Shown piece by piece: positions 27,854 to 37,304 of a DNA stretch of 64,000 nucleotides; within the stretch, counting starts at the first letter, position 1, and every line of letters begins with the position of its first letter. The notes beneath the pieces were generated by a model that saw nothing but the letters and a program-made list of their open reading frames with translations, ran no database searches and had not been told where the DNA came from. The stretch comes from Promicromonospora iranensis (lineage in GTDB: Bacteria; Actinomycetota; Actinomycetes; Actinomycetales; Cellulomonadaceae), in the NCBI RefSeq assembly GCF_028994805.1, contig NZ_JAJQQP010000014.1:62001-126000 (forward strand), in the 5' to 3' direction. Made by a program: the position numbers and the translations under genes.

Positions 27854-29509
27854 ATGACGCATGCACGAGCAGGACGAAAGGCGCCACTCGCCACGGTTGC
27901 CGCGTGCGCCACCGTGGCGCTGGCGGTCGCAGGATGCAGCCCGAGCCAGACCACGGACGACGACGCCGAGGGCCCGGTCACGCTGGAGACCTGGATCAGC
28001 CAGGACATGGAGACGCTGTTCCCCGGCGACGCCGGTGCGTACGACAACATCAGCGTTCTCGACGTCGTCTACGACGGACTGGTCCGGTACGACCCGGAGA
28101 CCACCGAGCCGTACAACTACGTGGCCGAGTCGATCGAGCCGAACGACGACAACACGGTCTGGACCATCAAGATCAAGCCGGACCTCACGTTCCAGAACGG
28201 TGAGCCCGTCGACGCCGAGGCGTTCGCCCGTGGCTGGAACTACACCGCCGACGGTGACAACGGTCTGTATTCCGGTTACTTCTTCAGCATCATCCAGGGT
28301 TACGACGAGATGCAGCCGGAGACGGACGAGAACGACGAGATCGTCAAGGAGGGTGCGACTGACGAGCTGTCCGGGCTGAACGTCGTCGACCCCCTGACGC
28401 TTGAGGTTACGCTGAACTCTCCGTTCGCCGGCTTCGCGACGATGCTCGGCTACACCGGCTTCTTCCCCGTCGCGCAGGAGTGCCTGGACGACGTCGAGAA
28501 GTGCGCCCTCGAACCCATCGGCAACGGCCCCTTCCGGGTCACCGAGTGGTCGCAGGGTCAGGAGCTCACCGCGGAGAAGTGGGTGGACTACCCGCTCGAC
28601 GAGACCCCTGAGTACGACGCGATCCACTGGACCGAGTACGCGACGGGCGAGACCGCGGGGTGGGCCGACTTCAAGACCGGCGACCTCGACCTCTCGTTCC
28701 CGCCGACCGCAGAGGTCGAGGCGGCCAAGAACGACCCCGAGCTCGCCGAACGCTACGTCGAGCGCCCCGGGGCCGCTCTGACGTACCTCGGTTTCTCGGG
28801 CTACACCGAGGGCCCGTGGAACGACAAGGAGTTCCGCAAGGCCATCTCGATGGCGATCGACCGCGAGGGCATCATCGGCTCGCTGGGCAGCGGCCAGGCC
28901 ACCCCTGCCGACTCCTGGGTGGTCCCTGGTGGCGTGCCCGGTGGCGAGGCGGGCACCTGCGAGTGGTGCGTCTTCGACCCGGAGGCCGCCCAGGCGGCGC
29001 TGGAGAAGGCGGGCGGCTGGCCCGAGGGCGGGAAGCTGCAGATCAGCCTGGGCGACGACGAGGCGGAGGTGGAGTACTTCACCGCGATCGGCAACTCGAT
29101 CGAGGAGGTGCTCGGCATCCCGTACGAGCTCAACATCGACCCTGACTACTTCACCACCCGTGCGGAGCAGGGCTATGACGGCATGTTCCGGAACAACTGG
29201 TTCCCGGACTACCCGCTGAACGAGAACTACCTCAGCTTCTACGCCTCGGGCGAGCCCGGAGCGGGGCACTGGGGCTGGTACAGCGAGGAGTTCGAGGACA
29301 AGCTGGACGAGGCGGCCGCGGCCGGCTCGCTGGACGAGTCCGTCGCCCTCTACCAGGAGGCGGAGAGCATCCTGGCCGAGGACTTCCCGACCATCCCGTT
29401 CCGCTGGAGCTTCAGCGCCACGTACTACAGCGAGCGGCTCGACAACGTGATCCTGAACCCGTTCTCGGGTGCGCCGATCCTGCGTGAGATCGAGGTCTCG
29501 GCACGCTGA
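27854..29509 (+). CDS. ABC transporter substrate-binding lipoprotein, family 5
   Basis: A 551-residue lipoprotein. The lipobox AVAGC places the acylated Cys near residue 28. The family 5 (peptide/nickel) fold follows: VVYDGLVRYDPET, PDLTFQNGEPVDAEAFARGW, and WFPDYPLNENYLSFYAS near 450. Family members bind oligopeptides, nickel chelates or some oligosaccharides; adjacency to the xylanase makes a sugar ligand possible but unproven. ATG follows GGGGAGG. First gene of a five-gene importer operon, separated from the permeases by a 16-bp hairpin. Confidence 0.9.
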   Translation: MTHARAGRKAPLATVAACATVALAVAGCSPSQTTDDDAEGPVTLETWISQDMETLFPGDAGAYDNISVLDVVYDGLVRYDPETTEPYNYVAESIEPNDDNTVWTIKIKPDLTFQNGEPVDAEAFARGWNYTADGDNGLYSGYFFSIIQGYDEMQPETDENDEIVKEGATDELSGLNVVDPLTLEVTLNSPFAGFATMLGYTGFFPVAQECLDDVEKCALEPIGNGPFRVTEWSQGQELTAEKWVDYPLDETPEYDAIHWTEYATGETAGWADFKTGDLDLSFPPTAEVEAAKNDPELAERYVERPGAALTYLGFSGYTEGPWNDKEFRKAISMAIDREGIIGSLGSGQATPADSWVVPGGVPGGEAGTCEWCVFDPEAAQAALEKAGGWPEGGKLQISLGDDEAEVEYFTAIGNSIEEVLGIPYELNIDPDYFTTRAEQGYDGMFRNNWFPDYPLNENYLSFYASGEPGAGHWGWYSEEFEDKLDEAAAAGSLDESVALYQEAESILAEDFPTIPFRWSFSATYYSERLDNVILNPFSGAPILREIEVSAR

Positions 29510-29525
29510 CCACCCGCACGTGATC

Positions 29526-29570
29526 ACCGCGAGGTAGTGCCACCGACGCACCACGGCACTACCTCGCGGT
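29526..29570 (+). terminator. Intra-operon hairpin with GAGGTAGT core
   Basis: Arms ACCGCGAGGTAGTGCC (29526-29541) and its exact complement (29555-29570) enclose 13 bases. It lies between the binding-protein gene and the first permease of the same operon. Such placement commonly gives partial termination or 3'-end protection and so an excess of binding protein. The GAGGTAGT core is shared with two other hairpins in this window. Confidence 0.7.
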
Positions 29571-29591
29571 CATGGACGACCGAAGGAATCC

Positions 29592-30596
29592 ATGGGCCGC
29601 TACATCTTCAGACGTGTGCTGCAGGCCGTCGGCACGCTGCTGCTCGTGATGCTCCTGCTCCACCTGCTCACGACAGTCGCCATCCAGCTCAACGGCAACC
29701 CGGCGCAGGCGTTCTTCGGGGACAAGGTGGCGTCGCCGGCCCAGATCGCCGTCGTCGAGCAGCGCTTCAACCTCGACGACCCCTGCTTCGACCAGGTGGG
29801 CAACCCGTGCCTCGGCCCGTTCGTCGAACGCCTCGGCCAGTACGCCCAGGGCGACTTCGGCACCAACCTGCGCGGGCGTGAGGTCTCGGACATCGTCGCG
29901 ACCGCGGCGCCGAACACGCTCCGCCTGTTCTGCGTGGTCCTGGTCACCTGGCTGGCGCTCGGCATGGTGCTCGGCTCCGTCGCCGCCCGCTGGCGCGGCT
30001 CTCCGGGAGACCACGGCATCCGCCTCACGTCGGTGCTCATCGACGCCTTCCCCGTCTTCGTGCTGCTGATCGTCTACCGCTACGTGGTCGCCGTCCCCCT
30101 CAGCAGGTGGGCCGAGGAGACGTTCGGCGAGGACAGCTGGCCGCCGTACTGGTTCAAGCCGTCGTTCGACCCGGAGCATCCGTGGGCCACGGTGCTCGTG
30201 CCGGGCATCCTGCTGGGCCTGGCCGGTTCGGCGGCGTTCATCCGCCTGGTCCGCGCGGGCCAGCTCGAGTCCTACCAGGGCGACCACGTGCGGACGGCAC
30301 GGTCGAAGGGCCTGGGCGAGCGGCACGTCGTCGTGCACCACGTGGTGCGCAACTCCTCGGTCCCCGTGGTGACCGCCGTCGGCCTCACCTTCACGGAAGC
30401 CCTGGGTGGCGCCGTGATCACCGAGGGCCTGATGAACATCTACGGGATGGGCGGCGTCCTGTGGGGCGCCGTGCGCGACGACGACGTCGGGCTCGTGCTC
30501 GGCATCGTCACCCTGCTGGCCGCCGTGACCGTCGTGGTGATGATCGTCGTCGACATCGCCTACGCCCTGCTCGACCCGAGGATCCGCTATGAGTGA
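29592..30596 (+). CDS. ABC transporter permease (DppB/OppB type)
   Basis: A 334-residue inner-membrane permease with about six helices. The N-terminus YIFRRVLQAVGTLLLVMLLL is the standard first helix. The EAA-like cytoplasmic loop GDHVRTARSKGLGERHVVVH near 234 contacts the ATPase. ATG follows AAGGA at 6 bases. Its stop overlaps the next gene by 8 bases. Confidence 0.93.
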   Translation: MGRYIFRRVLQAVGTLLLVMLLLHLLTTVAIQLNGNPAQAFFGDKVASPAQIAVVEQRFNLDDPCFDQVGNPCLGPFVERLGQYAQGDFGTNLRGREVSDIVATAAPNTLRLFCVVLVTWLALGMVLGSVAARWRGSPGDHGIRLTSVLIDAFPVFVLLIVYRYVVAVPLSRWAEETFGEDSWPPYWFKPSFDPEHPWATVLVPGILLGLAGSAAFIRLVRAGQLESYQGDHVRTARSKGLGERHVVVHHVVRNSSVPVVTAVGLTFTEALGGAVITEGLMNIYGMGGVLWGAVRDDDVGLVLGIVTLLAAVTVVVMIVVDIAYALLDPRIRYE

Positions 30597-31518
30597 CGCC
30601 GCCACCCCCACCCCTACGGTGCCGCGGGGAGCCGGTGCGTCGTCGAGCCCGATGGCCGACGCCTGGCGCACGCTCCGGCGCAGGCCCGACACGATCGCCG
30701 CGGCGGCCGTCCTCGTCTTCTTCGCCGTGATGGCGGCCTTCCCCCGGCTGTTCACGGACACCAGCCCGCGGAGCTGCCCCATCCGGGAGGCTCGGACGGC
30801 GCCCCAGGGCTGGGGCGGCGAGCACCCGCTGGGCACCGATGCGCTCGGCTGCGACGTGCTGGCCACGATGGTGCACGGCGTCCGCCCGTCGCTGCTGCTG
30901 GCCATCGTCGTGGTCGGCGTCTCGCTGGTCATCGGCGTCACGCTCGGGCTGCTCGCCGGGTACTACCTCGGCTGGGTGGACTATCTGGTGTCCCGCACCG
31001 TCGAGGTGTTCCTCGTGATCCCGCTGCTGCTCGCCGCGCTGCTGGTGCTGTCCCTGTTCAAGGGTGTCGACCTGGGAGCCGGGACGTTCGACGTCATCCT
31101 GCTGCCCGCGGTCGTGCTCATCCTGTTCGGCTGGATGCCGTACGCCCGCTACGTCCGGGCCGCCACGCTGGAGGCCAAGAACCTCGACTACGTGACCGCC
31201 GCGCGGTCCCTCGGCGCCTCCGACCTGCGCATCATGGGCCGGCACGTGCTGCCGAACGCGATAGGCACGGTCACGGCGCTGCTGCCCACCTCGGTAGCCG
31301 GCGTGATCAGCGCGGAGGCGGTGCTGTCGTTCCTCGGTATCGGGGTGCGCCCCCCGGCGACGAGCTGGGGCATCCAGATCGAGCAGGGGTCGCAGTGGGT
31401 GCTCGGCGGCTCGCCGCACGTGCTGCTCGCACCCCTGATCTGCCTGGTCGCCACCGTGCTTGCCCTCGTCGTGCTCGGTGACGCCCTGCGTGACGCCCTC
31501 GACCCGAGGCTGAGCTGA
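30589..31518 (+). CDS. ABC transporter permease (DppC/OppC type)
   Basis: A 309-residue permease. A short cytoplasmic tail precedes the OppC N-terminal helix (about 30-50), followed by EHPLGTDALGCDVLATMVHG and about five more helices. The EAA loop is LDYVTAARSLGASDLRIMGR near 200. It overlaps the upstream permease by 8 bases and the ATPase by 1 base (TGATG), so translation is coupled. Confidence 0.93.
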   Translation: MSDAATPTPTVPRGAGASSSPMADAWRTLRRRPDTIAAAAVLVFFAVMAAFPRLFTDTSPRSCPIREARTAPQGWGGEHPLGTDALGCDVLATMVHGVRPSLLLAIVVVGVSLVIGVTLGLLAGYYLGWVDYLVSRTVEVFLVIPLLLAALLVLSLFKGVDLGAGTFDVILLPAVVLILFGWMPYARYVRAATLEAKNLDYVTAARSLGASDLRIMGRHVLPNAIGTVTALLPTSVAGVISAEAVLSFLGIGVRPPATSWGIQIEQGSQWVLGGSPHVLLAPLICLVATVLALVVLGDALRDALDPRLS

Positions 31519-32612
31519 TGAGCCGCACGCAGAGCGCGGCGGAGGAGAAGACCGTGCACAAGGACGAGAGCTCCGCGCCTCCACCGCTGCTGGAGGTGAC
31601 CGACCTCAGCGTCGAGTTCCGCACCTCGGCCGGCCAGGTGCGTGCCGTGGACGGGCTGTCCTACCGGGTGGAGGCAGGCCGCACCCTCGCCATCGTCGGC
31701 GAGTCCGGCTCGGGCAAGTCGGTCTCGTCGCTGGCCGTGCTGGGCCTGCTGCCCGACACGGCCACCGTGACAGCGGGCACGGCCCGCCTCGACGGCGTGG
31801 ACCTCCTCGCGCTGAGCCGCAAGGAGCACCGCGCACGCTGTGGCGACCAGGTGGCGATGGTGTTCCAGGACGCGCTGGCCGCGCTCAACCCCGTGCACAC
31901 CGTGGGCTACCAGCTCACGGAGGCGCTGCGGGCGCGGCGGGGGATGTCCCGCGCGGACGCCCGCAAGCGGGCCGTGGAGCTGCTCGACCTGGTCAAGGTG
32001 CCGAACGCGAAGGCACGGGTCAAGGAATACCCGCACGAGTTCTCCGGCGGCATGCGGCAGCGCGTCATGATCGCCTCCGCCCTGTCCTTGGACCCGGCGG
32101 TGCTCATCGCGGACGAGCCCACGACCGCCCTCGACGTCACCGTCCAGGCGCAGGTGCTGCGGCTGCTCGCCGAGATCCAGGCGGAGCGGCAGATGGGCCT
32201 GGTGCTGATCACCCACGATCTCGGCGTCGTCGCCGGCGTCGCGGACGACGTCACGGTCATGTACGCGGGCCGCGCCGTCGAGCAGGCACCCGTGGTGCCC
32301 GTCTACACGGCGCCCGCGCACCCCTACACGCGGGCGCTCCTGCGCTCGATCCCGTCCGCGTCCGGGACGGGGCGCCTGCCCGTGATCCCGGGCCGACCGC
32401 CGAGCCCTGCCGCCATGCCGTCCGGCTGCCCGTTCCACCCGCGCTGCGACGCCGTCCGCGGCGTGTGCCGGACCGAGGTACCGCCCCACGCCGTGCCCGC
32501 CGAGGGCCGCATGTCGGCGTGCCACTTCGCGGACGACATCCTGGCGGGCCGGGACCCGGCACCGGACGGTAGCGGGAACGACCGCGGAGACTCTGGAGGG
32601 GACCATGGCTGA
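31518..32612 (+). CDS. ABC transporter ATPase (DppD/OppD type)
   Basis: A 364-residue ATPase. Walker [10 protein letters not shown] near 60, Q-loop VFQDAL, signature FSGGMRQRV near 178, Walker [13 protein letters not shown] near 195, and switch His in ITHDLGVV. The C-terminal oligopeptide/dipeptide extension carries Cys residues ([19 protein letters not shown]) that in this family can bind an iron-sulfur cluster. Coupled to its neighbours by overlaps on both sides. Confidence 0.93.
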   Translation: MSRTQSAAEEKTVHKDESSAPPPLLEVTDLSVEFRTSAGQVRAVDGLSYRVEAGRTLAIVGESGSGKSVSSLAVLGLLPDTATVTAGTARLDGVDLLALSRKEHRARCGDQVAMVFQDALAALNPVHTVGYQLTEALRARRGMSRADARKRAVELLDLVKVPNAKARVKEYPHEFSGGMRQRVMIASALSLDPAVLIADEPTTALDVTVQAQVLRLLAEIQAERQMGLVLITHDLGVVAGVADDVTVMYAGRAVEQAPVVPVYTAPAHPYTRALLRSIPSASGTGRLPVIPGRPPSPAAMPSGCPFHPRCDAVRGVCRTEVPPHAVPAEGRMSACHFADDILAGRDPAPDGSGNDRGDSGGDHG

Positions 32613-33789
32613 GCCCGTGCTCGAGGTACGTGACCTCGTCAAGCACTACCCCGTGCGCAACGGTCTGCTGCGCCGTTCGGTCAGCGCGGTCAAGGCGGTC
32701 GACGGCGTCTCGCTCACCCTGGACCGGGGCCGCACCCTCGGGCTGGTGGGCGAGTCCGGTTCGGGCAAGTCGACGCTCGCGCGCGTGCTGGTCGGTGTCG
32801 AGCCGCCGACCAGCGGCCAGGTGCTCGTGGACGGCGAGGACGTCTCACGCCTGTCCCGGGCCGGGCGCAAGCAGCTGCGCCGCGACGTGCAGATGGTGTT
32901 CCAGGACCCGTACACCTCGCTGAACCCGCGGATGTCGGTGAGCGAGATCGTGGGCGAGCCGTTCGCCATCCACGGCATCAGCCCCGCGGGTGGACGGCGG
33001 GCCGCGGTGGGCGAGCTGCTGGAGCTCGTGGGCCTGGACCCGGACCATGCGGCCCGGTATCCCCACCAGTTCTCGGGCGGGCAGCGGCAGCGCGTCGGGA
33101 TCGCCCGCGCGCTGGCGCTGCGGCCGAAGATCCTGGTGTGCGACGAGCCCGTGTCCGCGCTCGACGTGTCGGTGCAGGGGCAGGTCATCAACCTCCTGGA
33201 GGACCTCCAGGCGGAGCTGGGCCTGTCGTACCTGTTCGTGGCGCACGACCTGGGCGTGGTGCGGCACATCGCCCACGACGTCGCGGTGATGTATCTGGGG
33301 CGCATCGTGGAGCAGGGGGCCGAGGCCGAGGTGTACGACGGGGCACAGCACCCGTACACCCAGGCGCTGCTGTCGGCCGTGCCCGTGCCGGACCCGTCGG
33401 TCCGCCTGGTGGCCACCGGCGGCGCGCGGGTCGAGCCGGCCGGCACCACGGACCCGGTCACGGGCGCCGGTGCGACCGGCAGCGTCGGCGCGATCGTCCT
33501 GGAGGGCGACCCGCCCTCCCCCGTGGACCCGCCGTCCGGCTGCCCGTTCCACACGCGCTGCTGGCTCGCGCCGACGCTGCCCGAGGCGCGTACGGAACCG
33601 GCCTCGGCGCAGCCGCCTGCCGACCGGCCCGACCTGGGTCTGCGGCAGGTCCCGACCGTGTGCGAGACGGACGTGCCCGCGCTGGCCCCCCGCTCCCCCG
33701 GCACCTCTCCTGGTGCTGCCGGGGGCGCTTCCCACGTGGTGGCCTGCCACTTCGCGCGAGAGCTGGTGGACCCTAGGGTCGAGGTATGA
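32605..33789 (+). CDS. ABC transporter ATPase (DppF/OppF type)
   Basis: A 394-residue ATPase, partner of the preceding one. Walker [11 protein letters not shown] near 50, [15 protein letters not shown], signature [10 protein letters not shown] near 155, Walker [13 protein letters not shown] near 175, HDLGVVRHI. The C-terminal extension again has [10 protein letters not shown] and a terminal VACHFA. It contains a Pro/Gly/Thr-rich insert (about 275-300) not usual in the family. It overlaps both neighbours, ending in ATGA with the amidotransferase. Confidence 0.93.
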   Translation: MAEPVLEVRDLVKHYPVRNGLLRRSVSAVKAVDGVSLTLDRGRTLGLVGESGSGKSTLARVLVGVEPPTSGQVLVDGEDVSRLSRAGRKQLRRDVQMVFQDPYTSLNPRMSVSEIVGEPFAIHGISPAGGRRAAVGELLELVGLDPDHAARYPHQFSGGQRQRVGIARALALRPKILVCDEPVSALDVSVQGQVINLLEDLQAELGLSYLFVAHDLGVVRHIAHDVAVMYLGRIVEQGAEAEVYDGAQHPYTQALLSAVPVPDPSVRLVATGGARVEPAGTTDPVTGAGATGSVGAIVLEGDPPSPVDPPSGCPFHTRCWLAPTLPEARTEPASAQPPADRPDLGLRQVPTVCETDVPALAPRSPGTSPGAAGGASHVVACHFARELVDPRVEV

Positions 33790-34499
33790 CGCGTGTCCTG
33801 GTTGTCCTGAACTCGCCCACCAGCCTGATGGGCCGGCTCGAACAATGGCTGCCCGAGGCCGGCCTCGAGCCGGTCCTGGTTCCCGGCGCCGAGCTCCCCG
33901 AGAACCTCGACGGGTTCGGGGGCATGATCCTGCTGGGCGGCGGCTTCATGCCGGACGACGACGCGCACCACCCGTTCCTGGCGCGCGAGCGGCGGCTGAC
34001 CAGCGAGGCGCTGGCCGCGGGTCTGCCGCTGCTCGGCCTGTGCCTCGGCGGCCAGCTGCTGGCGCACGTCACGGGCGGCGGCGTGACGGCGCGGTCCGGC
34101 GAGACCGAGCGTGGCATGTGCCCGCTCACGGTGCTGCCCGCCGCCGCCGACGACCCGGTCTTCGGCGGGCTGCCAGGAGTTCCGGACGAGCCGCTGTGGA
34201 TGATCGAGAACCATGAGGACTCGGTGACCACCCTGCCGCCGTCGGCGACGCTGCTGGTCTCGAGCGGCGAGTGCCCGATCCAGGCCTTCCGCGTGGGTGA
34301 GCGGGCCTGGGGCCTGCAGTTCCATCCCGAGGCGCGGCCGGAACGCGTGGCGACGTGGGACGAGGCGGCACTCTCCGAGCAGGGCATCGACCGGGAGGCG
34401 CTGGCCGCGGCGGCGCTGGTCCATGCGGCCGAGAACGAGGCGCAGTCCCGCGCGCTGGTCCACGCGTGGGCCGACGTCGTCCGCGAGGCCGCGAAGTAG
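33786..34499 (+). CDS. Class I glutamine amidotransferase
   Basis: A 237-residue stand-alone GATase domain. The nucleophile Cys is in [12 protein letters not shown] near 83 and the His-Glu pair in [11 protein letters not shown] near 180. Such proteins hydrolyse gamma-glutamyl compounds, or glutamine when a synthetase partner exists; none is adjacent. It starts by ATGA overlap with the DppF-like gene, so it is the sixth gene of the importer operon, which suggests processing of an imported gamma-glutamyl or peptide substrate. Confidence 0.85.
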   Translation: MTRVLVVLNSPTSLMGRLEQWLPEAGLEPVLVPGAELPENLDGFGGMILLGGGFMPDDDAHHPFLARERRLTSEALAAGLPLLGLCLGGQLLAHVTGGGVTARSGETERGMCPLTVLPAAADDPVFGGLPGVPDEPLWMIENHEDSVTTLPPSATLLVSSGECPIQAFRVGERAWGLQFHPEARPERVATWDEAALSEQGIDREALAAAALVHAAENEAQSRALVHAWADVVREAAK

Positions 34500-34581
34500 G
34501 AGCCAGGGCGGTGCAGGACCAGGGCGGAGCAGAGCCCGGCGAGGGACAGCCAGGCGAGGATCGACGAGAGGACGGACCGAG

Positions 34582-35370
34582 ATGGTATCCACAGGGACGC
34601 ACAGCGACGGGGTACCCGTGCTGGCCTACCGGATAGCCCGGGCGTCGGGCGACGTGCTGGCGGCGCGCCAGGACTACCTGGACTTCTACGCGGCCTCGAC
34701 GGTGAAGCTCGCGGTGCTGGTGGCCGCGGCCCGCGAGCTCGACGCCGGGACGGCGAGCCTGGACGAGACCTGCACCGCCACCCGCACCTTCACGTCCCAG
34801 GTGCCCGGCGCGGGCGACTACACGATCGAACCCGACGACGTCGACAGCGGGCTGCCGCCGGACGGCACGCCGATGCCGCTGGGCGACGTCGTCGAACGCA
34901 TGGTCGTGGTGTCCTCCAACGAAGCGACGAACATGGTCGTAGAGCGTGTCGGCCTGCCCGCGGTGAACAAGGTCCTGGCCGACGCCGGCGCCATCGACTC
35001 GGTGTTCGGCCGCAAGTACTCCGACCTGGCGGCCGAGCAGGCGGGGGCCTCGCACCGGACGACGGCGGCCGACCTGTGCCTCCTCATGTCCGCGCTGGTG
35101 ACGGGCAGGCTGGCCGGCGTGGAGCGGACGACCTGGATGTGCGAGATGCTCGGCCGCCAGACGGACCGCCTGCTCACGGCCGCCGTGCCGCACGGCATCC
35201 CGTTCGGCTCCAAGTCCGGCTGGGTCGACGGCATCCGGCACGACGTCGCGTTCGTCGGCGAACCCGGTCCGGACGCGCTGGTGATCTCGGTGTGCTCCCG
35301 CGGTTACGACGAGCAGGCCGCGGAAGAGACCCTCAAGTCCCTGGGTGCCCTGGCCACCACCCTGACCTGA
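34582..35370 (+). CDS. Class A beta-lactamase-fold serine hydrolase, no signal peptide
   Basis: A 262-residue protein with penicillin-recognising motifs: nucleophile Ser in ASTVK near 38-42 (SxxK), SSN near 112 in the place of SDN, and KSG in FGSKSGWVDG near 212. It lacks any signal peptide or lipobox, so it should be cytoplasmic, unlike resistance beta-lactamases. ATG at 34582 follows GAGAGGACGG. It lies 82 bases after the amidotransferase, probably in the same transcript. A peptidase or amide hydrolase role fits the peptide-importer context. A 33-pair hairpin follows. Confidence 0.82.
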   Translation: MVSTGTHSDGVPVLAYRIARASGDVLAARQDYLDFYAASTVKLAVLVAAARELDAGTASLDETCTATRTFTSQVPGAGDYTIEPDDVDSGLPPDGTPMPLGDVVERMVVVSSNEATNMVVERVGLPAVNKVLADAGAIDSVFGRKYSDLAAEQAGASHRTTAADLCLLMSALVTGRLAGVERTTWMCEMLGRQTDRLLTAAVPHGIPFGSKSGWVDGIRHDVAFVGEPGPDALVISVCSRGYDEQAAEETLKSLGALATTLT

Positions 35371-35395
35371 CCCGCTGTGTCCCGTAGCGTCGGGT

Positions 35396-35465
35396 CCCTT
35401 TTCGAGGTCTAAGTTTCTCCGTTCTGAATCGGTTCAGAGCGGAGAAACTTAGACCTCGAAAAGGG
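35396..35465. terminator. Very long hairpin, 33 paired positions with a TCGG loop
   Basis: Outer arms 35396-35421 and 35440-35465 are exact 26-base complements. A T/G wobble and an inner 6-base stem (TCTGAA 35423-35428, TTCAGA 35433-35438) continue it to a TCGG tetraloop. It lies 26 bases after the serine hydrolase stop and before the acyl-CoA synthetase gene. It is clearly AT-richer than its surroundings. Confidence 0.8.
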
Positions 35466-35582
35466 CGTGTCGGACGGCGACCGCCGGGAGCCTCTTGCCC
35501 CCCGGGGTTGATCCGGGGTTGATCCGGGCGCGGCTTTCCTCTTGAATGCGAGTGCAATAGCGGCGAGCCAAAGGGGGCCTGC

Positions 35583-37232
35583 GTGGCGACCACCGAAGCG
35601 ACCACCAAAGCGACAGGGACACGACCCGACGGCCTCGCGCAGGTCGAACGCCGGGAGAACCTGCTCAACCAGGGCTTCCATCTCGTCCGGTCGGGCGTCC
35701 TCGCCCCGGGCCTGCGCGTGCACCGGGACGTCGGCGCGATCTGGCAGCTGGTCACCTGGGGACCGTCGATCGCGGGCGGGTACCGCGCCTCCGCCGTCCG
35801 CGCCCCGCACCAGACCGCGGTCGTCGACGACGGACGCACCCTGACCTTCCGCGAGCTCGACGACCGCACCAACCGGCTGGCCAACACCCTCCGGGACCTG
35901 GGCGTCGACGTCGGCACCCCGGTCGGCCTGATGTGCCGCAACCACGGCGGCCTGATCGAGGCGATGGTGGCGCTGGCCAAGGTCGGCGCGACGACGCTGC
36001 TGTTCAACTCCGGCCTCTCCCCCGCCCAGGTCTCGGCCATCGTGGCCGAGCAGCGCCCCGCGCTCTTCCTCGCCGACCAGGAGTTCCTCGACAAGGAGCC
36101 CGAGCTGCCCTCGACCCTGCGGGTCCTGAGCACCTGGTCGGACGACGGCCCTCCCGGCCTCGCGGAGCTCGTCAGCTCGGGCGACCCTGCCAAGGCCCCC
36201 GTACCCGCGAAGCCCGGCCGGACGGTCGTCATGACGTCCGGCACGACGAGCACACCGAAGGGTGCCCGCCGCCCGCAGCCCCACGGCCTGAGCGAGGCGG
36301 CGTCGCTGCTGTCGGTCATCCCGCTGCGGACCGGCGACCGGATGATGGTCACCACGCCCATCTTCCACACGTGAGGGCTCGCGGCCCTGCAGCTGGGCAT
36401 GGCGCTGCACGCCGAGCTGGTGCTCCAGCGCCGGTTCGACCCGGAGCAGGTGCTCCGGACCATCGCGGAACGCCGGGTGACCGCCCTGATCGCGGTGCCC
36501 GTCATGCTGCAGCGCATCCTCGACCTGCCGGCCGAGGTGAAGGCCCGGTACGACACGTCCTCGCTACGCGTCGTCGCCTACTCCGGCTCCGCCATGCCGC
36601 CCGACCGGGTCACCCAGTTCCTCGACGAGTTCGGCCCGGTCCTCTACGGGCTGTACGGCTCGACGGAGGCCTCGTGGGCCTCGATCTCCACGCCCGAGGA
36701 CCTGGCCGCCGAGCCCACGACGGCGGGCCGTCCACCTCTGGGTACCCGCATCGGCATCCTGGACGACGACGGCCGCCCGGTCCCCCGGGGCGAGGTCGGC
36801 CAGATCTGCGTCGGCAACGGCATGCTCTTCGAGGGGTACACCAGCGGGGCGGGCAAGCCGATGTTCGGCGACCTGATGGCCACCGGCGACCGCGGCCGGC
36901 TCGACGGCGAGGGCCGGCTCTACGTGGTCGGTCGTGCCGACGACATGATCGTCTCCGGCGGCGAGAACGTCTTCCCCCGTCCCGTCGAGGACGCGATCAC
37001 CGCCCTGCCGGAGGTCGCGGACGTCGCCGTCTTCGGCGTGCCCGACGACGAGTTCGGCACCCGGTTCGCCGCGTACGTGGTGCTGCACGACGGCGCGACA
37101 CTCACCGCCGACGCCCTGCTCGACCGGCTGCGCGACCGCCTCCCGCGGTTCTCGCTGCCGCGCGACATCCACTTCCTGAAGTCGCTCCCCCGCAACCCGA
37201 CGGGCAAGGTCCTCCGCCGAGACCTCCCCTGA
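35583..37232 (+). pseudogene. Acyl-CoA synthetase (AMP-binding) interrupted by one in-frame TGA
   Basis: The reading frame would encode about 549 residues of an ANL-superfamily adenylating enzyme. Motifs span both sides of a TGA at 36372-36374: VMTSGTTSTPKGAR (ATP loop, near 218), then after the stop YGSTEASW, TGDRGRLDGEGRLYVVGRAD, SGGENVFP and the catalytic Lys in NPTGKVLRRDL. The stop replaces the expected Trp in PIFHT-W-GLAALQ, so TGG probably became TGA. No frameshift is present and the frame is otherwise intact. GTG start after AAAGGGGG. Either a recent nonsense mutation, a sequence error, or read-through; a downstream product from 36399 would lack the ATP loop. Confidence 0.88.
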
Positions 37233-37240
37233 CCCCACAT

Positions 37241-37304
37241 CGTTGAGTGCTGGTTATTTGTGGGGTCAGAACGTTTCGAGACCACAAATACCCAGCACTC
37301 AACG
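37241..37304. terminator. 23-bp hairpin between convergent genes
   Basis: Arms 37241-37263 and 37282-37304 pair at 22 of 23 positions around an 18-base loop. It begins 8 bases after the synthetase stop and its right arm overlaps the last codons of kynureninase on the other strand. It serves both convergent genes. Confidence 0.75.
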
